Shown here piece by piece: positions 24,401 to 35,007 of a stretch of DNA of 64,000 nt (position 1 is the stretch's first letter; every line of letters starts with the position of its first letter). The stretch is from Volvox africanus. Taxonomy: Eukaryota; Chlorophyta; Chlorophyceae; Chlamydomonadales; Volvocaceae. The stretch lies in assembly GCA_030268105.1 (NCBI GenBank), contig BSDZ01000003.1, positions 4,216,001-4,280,000 of the forward strand, written 5' to 3'. Both the position numbers and the translations under genes were made by a program. A model generated the notes under the pieces. The model was not told the origin of the DNA. It made no database searches and worked only from the letters and a program-made list of their open reading frames with translations.

Positions 24401-27400
24401 CTCTCTCCCTCTCTCCCTCTCTCCCTCTCTCCCTCTTCCCCTCTTCCCGCAACTCTCCCACATTGCCTTCCCCTTCGTCCACGCCGCAGGTTCACCGGGC
24501 GGGCTGCATGTGCGTCATCTGCAAGCAGTCAAGAAGGGAGGCCAGGTACGCGAGGCGCGTTGCGGGACAAGGGGCAGCCGCCGCGGCAGCAGCGGCAAGG
24601 GGTGCTGCGGCGGACGGAGGAGACGGCGCCAACAGAGGAGCCGGGAACCACAGCGGCGGCACCGCCGCCGCCGGGGTGACCCCTGTACCGCGTATACGAA
24701 TGGGCAAGCAAGCGTACGTGCCTGCCGTACCTCAGCTGGTTCGGGGCCCTATGTGGCACGGGTACGTGCAATGGCGGCGTTGGTTGGGGGAACATGGGCT
24801 TTCTCCTGAGAGGGTTTTGGCATCCTCTTGCCCAAAAAGGTTACAATCTCCCGACCCCCTCCCCACCAACTGTACGATGACATACGTGAGAACTGTGCAT
24901 CGGAGCTGTGCCGTCCCTGGGCTCTTCCTCTTCTCCAGGTCTTGTTCCGTGACACTATACCTCCCCCTCGTACTGTACGGCACTCCTCTGTCCGCGGACG
25001 TTTCTCTTCCTCTTCTCGTCCCGAGCCCGGGAGCGGGTTGCTTTGCCCGTAAGGCCCTGATGTGTATTCCAACTCCTGCACCCCTGTCTCCCATAATCCC
25101 CGCTTCCTCTCTGTCTCCCTCCACCTGGGCCTTACCTCAGCTTCTGGACGATGCCACCCACGCGCTGCTTCACACCCTCCGAGTATGCAGCGCTACGGGC
25201 GGCGGAGGCAGCAGCAGCGGAGGCGGCGGACGCGGCGGCAGCGGCAGAGCGGGCTCGGGAGGCGCGGGAGCGCGAAGCAGCTCGGGGCCTCGCGGCACGC
25301 GCTGTGGCAATGGGTGCGGCCGCAATGGCAGCGGCCCGGGATGGCGCGACCGCTACAGCCACGGCTGTGCTATCGTCGGGGCCCGGTATGGAACCGGCGG
25401 CAGTAGCGCAGACCAAGATGGAGCTATGCAATGTCGTACCGCTGGGACCGTCGGACTGTTCGACATTGCTCGCGAAGAGGGAGCCCTTGGACATGTCTCC
25501 GGAGGGCTGTACGGCAGTAGGGCCCCTTTTGTCGCATAGGGCTGACAACGCGCCCGGCTACGTTGTGGCGGCATCCAGAGTGGACGTCGTACACGCCGCC
25601 GCCACTGCCACCGCTACGGCCGCGATTACGTCGATAACATCGGCAGCGGCGGAACAGTTGGCGGTATCGCACTTGGAGGCGTTGTTGGCGGCCGCCGCTA
25701 TCGCAGGGGGCGGCGGGAGCGGGGTCCGAGCGGGGACCTTCGGCGGTGCCGCCGCTGTGAACGGCGGTGACGGCGCACTGGCGGACACGCCCTTGTTCGC
25801 GAGGGAGGGGGTCCCCCTGTCTGATGCTGATGCTGGAGGTGGTTCCGGAGCTGCCGCGGGGATGGTGCTGGGCAGCTCCAGCATTGTGCCTGCGGGCGAT
25901 ATTACTGATATCGACAGCGAGGAGGTGGAAGAGGAGGAGGAGGTGGAAGAGGATAACTTGCAGCGGCAGCGGCAGCAGCAACTACAGCTCCAGCTACAAG
26001 GAAAGCATCGAGAAGAAGAACGAGAGCTAGCGCGACAAGAAGAAGAGCAGCAGCCACGGGCCGGGGGAGCCTTAGCGGACCTTGATACCGCCAGTACCGA
26101 CATGAATCTGGTCAAGGTGGCAACAGGGGGCGGCAATAGCGGCCCGGTGCCCGCGTCCCTGCTGCCGCCACTGCCCCCGGCATCGGCCACCGATCCACCT
26201 CAGGGCGCTGGAGGGCTCGCGCCCAGCACAGGGCCCTCTCCCCACAAGCGCCGAAAGAAAGCCGTACGTTGGGAGGAGCGCCTCGCGGCGGCGCTGAGGT
26301 CGGAGAGGTCCCGCATCACGTTCGGGAAGTCCGGGGTGCATGGCTGGGGGATATTCGCCAAGGTGGACATCCCGCAGGTGGGGTCGTGAGCGGGGTAGGA
26401 AAACGACGGTGGCTCCGAAACCAGAAAATATTTAAAATATTTAATCATTAACCATATAACCAATAATCCTCGCATAGCGGGGCAGACCGGTTCGTTGACA
26501 GGTGGTTTGTGGGCGGGGCGTTGACGGTGGTTGTTGGGCAAATTGAATTGCGCCCGTAAGCGGCCGGGGCCATTTTTTCTCTTTTTTGAGTAGTGCGCCG
26601 CGAAAGAGGGGCTGGTGTGTGTGTGTGTGTGTGTGGCCGCCTGACCTGCGGCTGCAGCTGTGTGAGTCACCTGGAAACCGGTTCGCGGCGGGATGCGGCT
26701 GTATCCCTCCATTCCTCCGTTGCTTTGCTTGCACGCTTCTTTCCGTTTACCGTTGTTAAACGTCAACGCCCAACCCACCTAGGACTCTGTGGTGACGGAG
26801 TTTCGTGGAGAGGTGGTACGGCCCGTACTTGCGGACCTGAGGGAGCGGCGGTACCGCGCCCAGGGTGAGTGGCCTCAACGAGGGGATGGGGGAGGGGTGT
26901 GTGTGTGTGTGTTTGGGGGTTGGGGGGCTGGGAGGTGCTCCGAGGGAGGTGCGGAGGTTTTGCTTTTCGCTGCCGTACCGATGGGGAAAGGGGCCTCCTG
27001 CCCTTACCCAAACAGCTTCAGCCATCCCCCGTTTGGCTTCTGGCCGCTCGACCTCCTCCCACCAGCACCACCCGCTTGACCACCAGCCGCCCCAACCCCC
27101 TACCGCCCCCCTACCCCCTCCCCAACCCCCCAACCCCCCCCCACCGCCCCCCCAGGCCGCGACTGCTTCTTGTTTCACGTGAACGGTGAGGTGGTTCTGG
27201 ACAGCACCCACCTGGGCCATTACGGCCGCTTCTCCAACCACTCGTGCAGCCCCTCTATGTACACCAAGGTATGTGCCATGAGTCTGGGCTGATCTGGATG
27301 GCGAGCGCCACGTGAACCCGGGGTATGGAGGCGGGAACACCCGGGGCCCGGGGCACAAGAATGTGATGATTGGACCGATGTTGATGACCGACAGCGAACC

Positions 27401-27780
27401 CTAAGATAAGGAAGATTCTTTGCGCGAATGAATTACTTTTCATGCGCTCATGCCTCGTGGGGCCCCGGGGGGGCTCGGGGGCTCGGGGGCTCGGGTAGCC
27501 GTACGCGGTGGGATCAGCACCTGGAGAGGAGAGGGAGGTACCGACGGACACACCCCGGACCTCGCATGGGCCTCGTTAAGGGTGTGCTTTCCGGCCGCCT
27601 GGTTCGGCCCCGCAGGTGCTTGAGTTTGAGGGTGGTGGGGTACGGCTGGTGTTCCTGGCACGTACCGACATAAAGGCGGGTCAGGAGCTCACCTTCGACT
27701 ACCGGTTCAAGGAGGAGGACACGGATGACAAGGTGCCCTGCCGCTGCGGCGCGCCCAACTGCAAGGGCACACTCAACTGA
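8280..27780 (+). CDS. Trithorax/ATX-like histone H3-K4 methyltransferase, giant multidomain protein
   Basis: Nuclear SET-domain lysine methyltransferase, by family a histone H3 K4 writer. Modelled exons: 8280-8483, 8724-8852, 9286-10443, 11189-11468, 12266-12687, 16965-17098, 17582-17774, 18183-18363, 18585-18886, 19382-19578, 19877-20424, 20718-22797, 23189-23283, 23606-23900, 24490-24545, 25141-26377, 26783-26864, 27156-27268, 27616-27780; about 2,600 residues. Domains in order: Cys-pair motif (residues 38-61), PHD finger (73-121), HMG-box-like (about 255-310), SAND-like 1, poly-Gln, PHD plus extended PHD, SAND-like 2, Tudor-like, poly-Pro, Tudor-like, SAND-like 3, a GCMCVIC zinc motif, SET and post-SET. 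SET shows RFSNHSC and ELTFDYRF; post-SET shows [10 protein letters not shown]. All phases agree except 17098/17582, where a small exon is probably missing. That exons 8280-12687 belong to the same gene is supported by phase only. Confidence 0.85.
8724..9333 (+). other. N-terminal PHD finger of the methyltransferase
   Basis: Exon 8724-8852 gives CRVC, then CDAC, then HDNC. Exon 9286 begins [12 protein letters not shown]. Joining 8852 to 9286 is phase 0 and completes a Cys4-His-Cys3 PHD pattern with normal spacing. An alternative extra exon 8988-9059 is also phase-compatible but would lengthen the last zinc loop by 24 residues, so I left it out. Confidence 0.6.
9703..9900 (+). other. HMG-box-like segment of the methyltransferase
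   Basis: After a Pro run the frame reads [19 protein letters not shown] and then [19 protein letters not shown]. This matches the HMG-box pattern of an aromatic first helix followed by a W..L..EE+..Y motif. A helical stretch follows with low-complexity Gly/Ala and an acidic run (10261-10290). Assigned by pattern only. Confidence 0.5.
10444..10473 (+). other. 30-nt GT...AG segment containing an in-frame TGA
   Basis: The long exon frame runs into TGA at 10468-10470, but the frame continues plausibly afterwards ([20 protein letters not shown]) up to a stop near 10596. The 30 nt carrying the stop begin GTGGGC and end GACAG. They could be a tiny intron, the real donor of a longer intron to 11189 (also phase 0), or a sequencing or genuine stop. 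Confidence 0.4.
10647..10698 (+). repeat. (TATC)13 microsatellite
   Basis: Thirteen uninterrupted copies of a 4-nt unit in the presumed intron between 10443 and 11189. Confidence 0.95.
11189..11468 (+). other. SAND-like module 1
   Basis: The exon opens [16 protein letters not shown], then CHCKECREL, then [19 protein letters not shown] and ASVRI, ending with a G.....IGKWFDMLG segment. The F..H.G.GTAKKWK.S+R core is the hallmark of SAND-family DNA-binding domains. The extra CHCKEC motif could bind zinc. Confidence 0.6.
12688..16964 (+). other. 4.3-kb intron of the methyltransferase
   Basis: Bounded by a GTGAGT donor at 12688 and a (CA)n-CAG acceptor at 16963-16964. Both flanking exons are phase 0. 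It is far longer than the other introns of the window. Apart from a tRNA-like segment near 14.2 kb and short (GTG)n runs it holds no recognised gene, so older inserted elements are a reasonable inference. It could instead hide a gene boundary. Confidence 0.5.
14161..14245 (+). mobile_element. tRNA-like SINE head candidate
   Basis: TTGGTAGAGCGG at 14183-14194 resembles a pol III A box (D-loop end of tRNAs) and ATTCGAATCC at 14224-14233 resembles a B box (T-loop). Their spacing is tRNA-like. I could not draw a full cloverleaf or find target-site duplications, so a functional tRNA is unlikely. tRNA-derived SINEs are known from Chlamydomonas. Confidence 0.35.
17642..18886 (+). other. PHD plus extended PHD (ePHD) cassette
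   Basis: Split over exons 17582-17774, 18183-18363 and 18585-18886. It reads [56 protein letters not shown], then [32 protein letters not shown] and AFHPLCGR. The order and the MEPA-type link match the PHD-ePHD cassette of plant ATX1/2 and animal trithorax proteins, which reads histone tails. Confidence 0.85.
18405..18478 (+). repeat. (CATC)n followed by (ATCG/ATTG)n simple repeat
   Basis: Two short 4-nt repeats follow one another in the intron 18364-18584. Confidence 0.9.
20305..20790 (+). other. SAND-like module 2
   Basis: Spans the 20424/20718 junction. It contains [30 protein letters not shown] and, after splicing, [17 protein letters not shown]. It has the same core and the same trailing G..V..+G..L segment as modules 1 and 3, so the three look like internal repeats. 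Confidence 0.6.
21826..22545 (+). other. Two Tudor-like segments split by a proline run
   Basis: The first reads [20 protein letters not shown]...[18 protein letters not shown] (21820-21960). The second reads [10 protein letters not shown]...[22 protein letters not shown] (22318-22500). Both follow the Tudor/Royal pattern of a small barrel with G..+..Y/W....W+.A.+..Y/D....H.+.Y. A run of about 17 prolines (22021-22080) and a low-complexity linker separate them. The second call is weaker. Confidence 0.55.
22663..23283 (+). other. SAND-like module 3
   Basis: Spans the 22797/23189 junction. It reads [17 protein letters not shown], then [18 protein letters not shown] and, after splicing, [20 protein letters not shown]. 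It is the clearest of the three copies when compared with the SAND core. Confidence 0.6.
22888..22942 (+). repeat. (CAGTCCGT)n 8-nt repeat
   Basis: About five to six copies, the last degenerate, in intron 22798-23188. Confidence 0.9.
24177..24436 (+). repeat. (CCCTCTCT)n polypyrimidine array, about 32 copies
   Basis: Almost perfect 8-nt repeat, all C/T on the coding strand. It lies about 55 nt upstream of the acceptor at 24488-24489 in intron 23901-24489. The long Leu/Ser/Pro reading frames across it are repeat artefacts. Confidence 0.97.
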
Positions 27781-30700
27781 GCTTGAGGAGAGATGAACGA
27801 GCAGCAGGGAGGTGTTGGGGAAGACGAGGGGGACGAGGGGGACGCGGAGAACCCAAAAGGGGGTTTACCGCGAGGGGGTGCGGGAAGGAGCTTGGGGGGT
27901 GGACTAGGCCGGCTTGAAGCTGCTGAGAGGTAGAGCCTCGTGCCTCTGTGTTCTCTGAGCCTTTGAGGGGGGAGGATGGGAAGGGGATAAGGTGCAGAAG
28001 GACCGGAGTCTTATTCGGCTGAGAGCCTGAGGTGGAAATGAGGGGCATGTGGTGAAGAAGGGAAGAGCGTGTGGGGGAGAGCCAGCCGCCCCGCTGCAGA
28101 TGGGAAAAGGACCTCGCTGACGGCTACTCGTGGCGTAGGCACCGTAGGGCCGGTAGGGGCCAGCTAAGGAAAGAGGCGGCATCTCCCCGGCGTATATGTC
28201 TCTTTTGCGTCACACGAGGACCCGTGAGTGGTACTAGCAGCCGAGATCTTAGCCCTGGTTTCGGAGCCCTCATTGGGAGGCATCGCATCGGCATTGGTTT
28301 TATAAGTCGGGCTCACCCCGTCACCTGCGTCATAATGCGCATAAGCTGCGTATCCATGAACACTTTGCGGCCCTTTGTGGGGCGCGGAGAGAACAGGACG
28401 CTTGATCGGGTCCTAGTCCAGCAGTGTGCAGGGTGGCAGTACGATGGCGCCGCCGCTGTCAGATCATCGCTATCTCGTTGTGAACTGGTACGGTGGCGTA
28501 GTAGGTCTGGCAGCAGTTGGGGGTTGCATGCGTTAGGTCAGGGCAAATTCCCTAAGACAGGCAGACACGCCTTGACCACGTGGCTCTGGTCCTGGAAACT
28601 GGAGGAGGCCGCAGTAGCAGCAGATTCCGCAATTATACACAACGTGTCCCCGGTGTACATTTTAGGTATATGCACTCGGAGATCCCGATTCAGATGCGGT
28701 CTACAGTGGAGTTGGGTGTGAGATTTAGCAGCTGCTAGGAAAGGGTCACAGGGAAGGGTCTCATGTTGACGTGCGTGGGGCACCTTGGGCGTGGTGGAGT
28801 TCATTAGGAGCAATGAAGCCATGTGCAGCACCACCGTCTTGAGAGACGGTACGATGACGGAGTGTCACGACAAAGTAGGTTACCAAGCATACAACGGCCG
28901 GGGATAGGCAGAGGGAGGTACGAGGAGATACGGCGGGCTGATACGCGAGACTCAATGCTAATGAGTGCATAGGGCAATGAGAGAGGCGTAACCTCGTACA
29001 TGATGTATCCTTGATCTGCGTCCGAGTCCGGGTGCTCCCACTGGGAGAGTGACAGGCATCCCAGGAGCTTGGGGAAGAGGTGTGGTTGTGAGGGAGAGGC
29101 GAGAGCCGCTCGGGACTGAAAGCTGACGTGGCATGTCTGATGATGTCTTTGCTTCTTGGAGCACTGGAGACATCATATGGGGAGGATATCGCCGTTGGGC
29201 CGTCGGCCCATTTCCACAGCACATTGCCAGATCGTACCCTGCCCGGACGCCTGCGGGCTTGCTTAGTGAGCATTTAATCACTTCCCAATCGGGAAGGTCG
29301 GGTTTAGACGACATAGCATGATAGCACTGGACAATTTTTAGCTCGCTTTCACAACCTTGAGATGCCAAGAAGTATGACTACAAGAAGTCGCTTAAAAACC
29401 CCGTTCAATACACCGAGGATGAACCATCAGGACCGGAATAGCAGTGCCCAATATCTGAAATCCCCATCGGGACTGTGCCATGTCATCCGCCAACTGCCGT
29501 CAACTAAGGAACAACACTGCTGGCACTCCCGCTGCCGCCACCGCCGCTGCTGCTCTAGTCGGGCACGTCCGTCCCCGTGTTCCGACAGCAGAAACCAAGC
29601 AGAACACGCACAAGCAGCAAAAGCTCCCGCTGCTCCAGCCTGCTTGGCAAGAAACAACATTTCTACGCTGATACCGCAATCTCCGCCGCGGATACTACCA
29701 ACCACCAGTTCCACGCAGCACGCATCCATACAACAATAGATCCCACCTACTCTCCACCCCGCCCCCATTCCTAGCCACCTATACGCCATCTTGGTCCCAC
29801 TGCGACACTACGCCGCAGAGTTGCCAGTTTCCTCCGCAAGCAATCACCGAAAAGCCGATGGCTGTGGTGGAAGCAAGAGTTGTTGCTGGTCCGCCGGCAG
29901 CAGGTCATCACCTACACGGTGAGAGGGCCCTCTAGACAACAAGGGCGATACCCGCCCTCCGCCAACCGCTACCTAATCCAACCGTGAAACCACTACATGA
30001 CGTGGACTCCTACACTACCTTGCTATGGAAGCCTGTCTCAGCCGACTCTTAAGCCGCAGGTTCTAACCCACCCGCATCCCGACAGCGCCATGCTCTCCCC
30101 ACCCAGGTCATGTCGAGTACGACAACATACACGGCACCCAGCTCCGGCTGTTGCCATCGGCGCTCGAGATGAGTGCCCTGCCCTTCAACACGGCATTAAT
30201 TCCCAAGATATCCTCTCCCGGTACCAGGTGGCGCCGGCCGACCGCCCGCAGCCCGCTGGTTCCCCGCGTTCAAATGACTACTTCCTGCACACCTGAGCGA
30301 ACGACCTGAATCCAGTGGTGGTAGAGCCGATTAAGGGCCAGGCCGTGCCCCTAATCAAGCCATCATGGAAACAGTGCGTCACGGCTGCCCGCAGCCCCAA
30401 ACCCAAGCCGAACCGTGGCGTCATTGTGCCGTCCCCTGGGGCACCACTGTCCGCGACTGCCTGACACAAAACGACGCAATGTCGCACACCTGCAGGCAGA
30501 CAAGCTAGCTGACCGGCTAAGTATCGTGGAGTGAGGCGCCGGGAGAAGGAAGGAAAGCTCACGGAAACGCTGCTGCCGCCGTGTCCTCCTACGATGGGCA
30601 ACATGCCCACAGACCTGCACCCGAATGCTTTCCGAATTCCGACTTTCCCGAATTCCCAGTTCCAAGTGTAACCTATTTATCCCTCCTACGGTGCCTATAT

Positions 30701-31223
30701 GCAACATCCCCAACCCAGTCCCATTAAATGATATAGAAAGGTGTCAGGCCCGCTGGACAACCTCTTCTGAAGACGCTACATTTTAGTAGCGAAATCATCC
30801 AGGCGACCCATGCGCTGCGCAGGCCGCCAACCAGCCAAAATCGGCAGCGAAGCAGTATGTGGTGAGTGTTCTGAGTGCAACACGATTTGGTCGAAGAGGC
30901 ACACATATGGGATGCTCCGAGCATTAACAGACACCCCAACATAAAACTGCATGCGCTACCATCCTCTCCATGCATTTGGGTATGCAGGTAACACACCAAG
31001 CCAGAACATCATGCCCAACGCAAGACCAAGCTCTGCAAGACCGCACAGATGAGATGGCGAGTCGATGCAAACCGAGTCCGCTCCCCAGCACCCGGATCAG
31101 CGTAAGGCCATCGTTTGCCGTCTCTGTTCACTGCCACCAGCCTGCCCCCCTCTCGCAGCGCATTCCGTTCAAACTACGTTCCGTTACCTCCTTTCTCCCT
31201 CTACCCTTGTTCCTACTTGCCCC
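27781..31223. other. 3.4-kb gene-free region
   Basis: Holds the 3' UTR of the methyltransferase and that of the convergent F-box gene. Open frames inside (for example near 28071-28721 and 29362-29739) show no family similarity or splice-consistent continuation that I could see. No repeats or RNA genes were recognised. Confidence 0.45.
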
Positions 31224-34200
31224 TCATGAGGCCCACTCAACAGCCAACAGGGGCCGGTGGGTCGCCGTCGGCAGGGCCTCCACCATCTGCCGCTCCAACC
31301 GACCGCACCCGCGCACGACCAGCCGCCGGCATCCCGTCTGCGCCTGCACCACGTAGCGCAGATCCAGCGGCTGCAGCTCCGGCAACCCCAATAGCTGCAG
31401 CTCTGCCAGGCGGGCCAGAGGCGCCGTAGCTAGCTGCTGCGGCAGCCTTGGGTCACAGCCGTGAACCACCAGCCGCGACAGGTTTGGCAGCTTCTGAAGG
31501 CGACGCAGAAGCCGAGCGATCTCATAACCGCATGCGTCGCCCCCCAGACAAGCGTGTAGCTCCAGGGATCGCAGCTGCGTCAGACCCCGGAGCTCTTCCA
31601 CTGCCTTGCGGAGAGGGCGGAACTCGCTGGAGCGAACGAGGATGAGAGAAGAGAGGGCTGCGGGGGAAGGGGAGGTGAAGGGGAGGGGCCGCGTTAGGGA
31701 AAGAACAACGGACTCGGTCACGAGCACACGTCCGGTGCATCTTGCGCAGTTGACAATAAAGCCACATCCGGATACGGCGGGACTACGGCTAGGGCGCGGG
31801 GTCATAGACATAAAGCCAGGCGGGACTGCAAGATGCACCGAAGAACGGTCCAGATGTGGTGGTGTCCATGGCGGATGAACACAACGAGCTAGGTTGATAT
31901 CGGCTCAAGGGAATGCGAGAGCGAGACGGGTGCTGAAAACGTTTCCTCCTAGTCCTCCTCCTCCTCCTGCGTAACCTCCTCAGTCTCCAACTGTCCACCC
32001 CGCCTACCGGTGAGCGACGACAGCGCCTCCACTCCGTGACCCGGCTTGCCGCCAATAGACAGGACCCGCAGACCCGACAGACCCTGCAGCAGCCGCAGGT
32101 GCAGAGTAAGCTCCTGCGGCAGCAGCGACTGAACAGGTTGATGTTGTAGCTGGGGTTGAGCTTGCAGATGGTGCTGGCCCGCAGCCGGCAACACGAGTTC
32201 ATCCGCCAAGACTAAGCCTGCAGCGCCTACACCGGGGAAGACCGCCACCGGCATGACCTCGTCGACCGCCGCCACTGGACCTGCCGGCTCTGCCGCTAAT
32301 GGATTGCGCAGCGGAGCGCTTGCGCCAGCCCCCAAGGGCCCCATCACGGTCGCGGCCGCGGCCAACACTGGCGTTGGCGGTAGGTCTCTGGCGCCGTGCC
32401 CGAGTTCCAGGTGTTCCAGGGAAGGGAAAAGTGCCACCAACGGCTGTGTCAGCTCTAGCCGGTCGCTGCGCAGCGCCAAGCGGGTGATACTCGCCATGAC
32501 GAGGGAGGTTGGTGTGTGCACCCGGAGGCCGGGGGCGTCCAGGGAGGACAGCCCGGACAGCTGGGTCAATGCCGCCAGGTCCGCCTCATCCAGGGGGTGG
32601 GTGGTGGGACGGTGCAGCACCAGGGAGCGCAGCGGCACTGGGGCTTGCAGCGCTCGTATGATCTGTAGAGACCCAGGAAGAAGAGCCGTGCAGGGGTTGC
32701 AGGGGGGTAGGTGAACTGGCAGCCGGAAGGCAGAGATGGAAGGCGTTGGCAGGAAGATGAAGAGCGGACGTCCTGAGCCCTTACTTTAGCTTCACTCGGA
32801 GCATCCGTGTAGATTCGCCCCTCCATCTGGAAATGACCAGATCCCCCATTGTCAGCTCTCCCATTCAAACCCCCACGCACATCCTTTTCCCTACATTTCC
32901 CAGAGTTCTAATGGCCTTCGCGTTACGGCCGACAACCCCACAACACTCGACCCGCGCGACACGTATCCACCCTTCCCCTTCCTTTGTAACCATCCCGAAG
33001 GAAGTTTACATTTCCCCTACCCAACCCTAGGGGCCTCCCATCCGCAGCTCCCGTTCTATTGCACCCAGAGCCCTCACCTGATGCAGCGCCACATCCCCAG
33101 ACGTCTCCTCCCGGTACCGTAGCTCCAGCGTGTGCAGTCGCCGCAAACAGCTGAACCAGCCCGCGTGATGAGCCAGCGGCCGGACTCCACACACCGCTAT
33201 CGAGACACTGGCCACCTGGCTGACGGCGCACAGCTGCTGCAGCACCGCCGGACTACGTACTGGCAGGCCCCGACCCGCAAGCTCCACCGAGCAGCACGGG
33301 CGCAGCTTAGCCAGCACATGTAGCGCTGAGAGGACGGGGGTGGCATCCGGCGGGGAGGGACCGCAGATGGAGCAGCTGCAACGAGGCGCCGGCGGTAGCG
33401 GCGGCAACGCCGAAGCTGAAGAGCCAGCACCGGCCTCTGGCGATATGGGGGAGGTGAGCGGGCCCCCTGCTGCCGCCTTGGCTTTTGCGACTGCCGCTGC
33501 TGCTGCAGCAGCAGCGCCGCCGCCGCCGCGGCGGCTGAAGCCTCGACCGGTTGTTGAGCCACCGGCCCCACCGACAGCCGCGACATCCGGGCCAGTCGCC
33601 TCACTGGACGCATGATGCAGCAGTGCACGCCAATCAACCCTCAGCGTCACCTCCCCAAGTCCCAGCGCCTCCACCAGCTCAGTCCATGTGTCCTGGTGGA
33701 TGGACACCTGCCCGCAGCGGCTGAGGTCCAGCAGCGTCAGTCCGTGCAAATGGCCGTTGGCCGACCAGCTCACGAAGTTCCGCAGGTACTCAGGGCCGCG
33801 GTCGTGGCCCGATGCGGGCCCCAATGAGCTCCCGCAGCTGCCGTTAGCTGCCGAAAGCTGGGCTCTGCTTGCCGCGGCTGCTCCAGTCGTTGCTGCAATC
33901 GCTGCGGCTGCCCTACTGGCGCGGCGGCCAACTCCGTCTCGGAAGCCCTGTCCCGCGACGTCGAGGTCTGCCTGCCCGCCATCCCTCTGATCCCCCGTCA
34001 GGATCAGGTGTAGCTCGCGCAGCCCAGGGTATATGCTATCCAGCCGGGGAGAGGCCAGCAGGCGCCAGGTGCGGGGAGCAGCATCCAGGGCACGAACTAG
34101 CTTGGTGGTGCGAGCGGCCACCTGAAGGTGCCGATGGACATGGACAGGGCACAGGAAAGGGCTGAATAAGATCCAGATCATGTACATCAGCGCAGTCAGG

Positions 34201-35007
34201 ATGCGGGAAGGACACGCACGATTTGGCTTAGGGTATGGATTAAAAGAAGCCCCCTTGTCATATGAATTCTATCTTCATGGCTCTTGTGGATAGGTGGCGC
34301 TCTGAAGCCAGCCAGCCAGCACCCGCCCCGGAATGGAGGACGTGAGCAACGTCCGACACCACTACGACGGGTGGGGCCGGGTAAGGAGGGAGCAGCCGAC
34401 ATTACAGAGACTGGTGCAAGGTATAGCAATTCAATACCAGCATGGCGAACCATGAGCCGGCACCCCCATAAATCAGGCATGTAACGGCTGTTTTTCTGAA
34501 AACACTGGTCAACGCGTGATGGGAGCGGACGGACGTCCGCCGGTGGTGGTGGTGCGGATGGAGCTTGCTTGCAAGCCCCGAATGGAATGCGGGTAGGCGT
34601 ATCTGAGCCTGACGTGCTTGACTGGGCTCTCGCCACAGCCGTGAGAAGGCAGGAGTAAATTGCGCACCACGGCAGGATACGATTCCTGGAGGACCGACAA
34701 GATGCTGGGCGCTTCAAGTGCATGTCGACTCTTGACCCGCGAGCTCTTGAAATGCCCGCGGAGCAGAGTCAGTGTGCAAACGCTTGCGCACCTGCAAGTA
34801 AGTCTGTCGGCACGTCGCGCGCAGCGCTTTCAGATCCTGGATATCCAAACGTGCCAATATTGAATCCGCAATTTGTGGTGGTAGTCCAAAGAGCCAGTCC
34901 CTTTGCTGGATTTGCTCCCAGAGTATTGGACAGGTGCAGGGCTCTCGATGCTGTTCAACAGAGGCGCCGCTTTTGTGACCAAGCCTCCCTTGTGATCTAC
35001 ACATCAT
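31224..35007 (-). CDS. F-box protein with leucine-rich segments
   Basis: Probable substrate receptor of an SCF ubiquitin ligase. Exons on the minus strand: 35007-34792, 34121-33078, 32662-32008, 31657-31224. All junctions are GT-AG and phase-consistent, giving 782 residues. The F-box lies at about residues 37-70 (WLFGLPPQIADSILARLDIQ, then LRATCRQTYLQVR). The rest holds irregular leucine-rich segments such as LHGLTLLDLSRCG, LSGLSSLDAPGL, LFPSLEHLELGH, LRGLTQLRSLELHA and LPNLSRLVVHGCD. These are typical of F-box/LRR proteins, but the repeats are broken up by Ala/Gly/Pro-rich inserts (around residues 200-270). I cannot predict the substrate. The start at 35007 is the first ATG before the F-box; the second ATG lies immediately next to it. 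Confidence 0.8.

Noticed and set aside
24106..24495. Long frames on both strands with Leu-Ser-Pro or Gly-Arg-Glu repeats
   Set aside because: Pure translations of the 8-nt tandem array inside an intron.
24546..24675. Read-through of the 24490 exon into an Ala/Gly-rich stretch ending at 24675
   Set aside because: That donor is phase 0, but the next exon (25141) needs phase 2; the donor at 24546 (AG|GTACGC) fits.
28071..28721. 216-codon plus-strand frame downstream of the methyltransferase
   Set aside because: No recognisable domain and composition unlike neighbouring exons; most likely UTR/intergenic chance frame.
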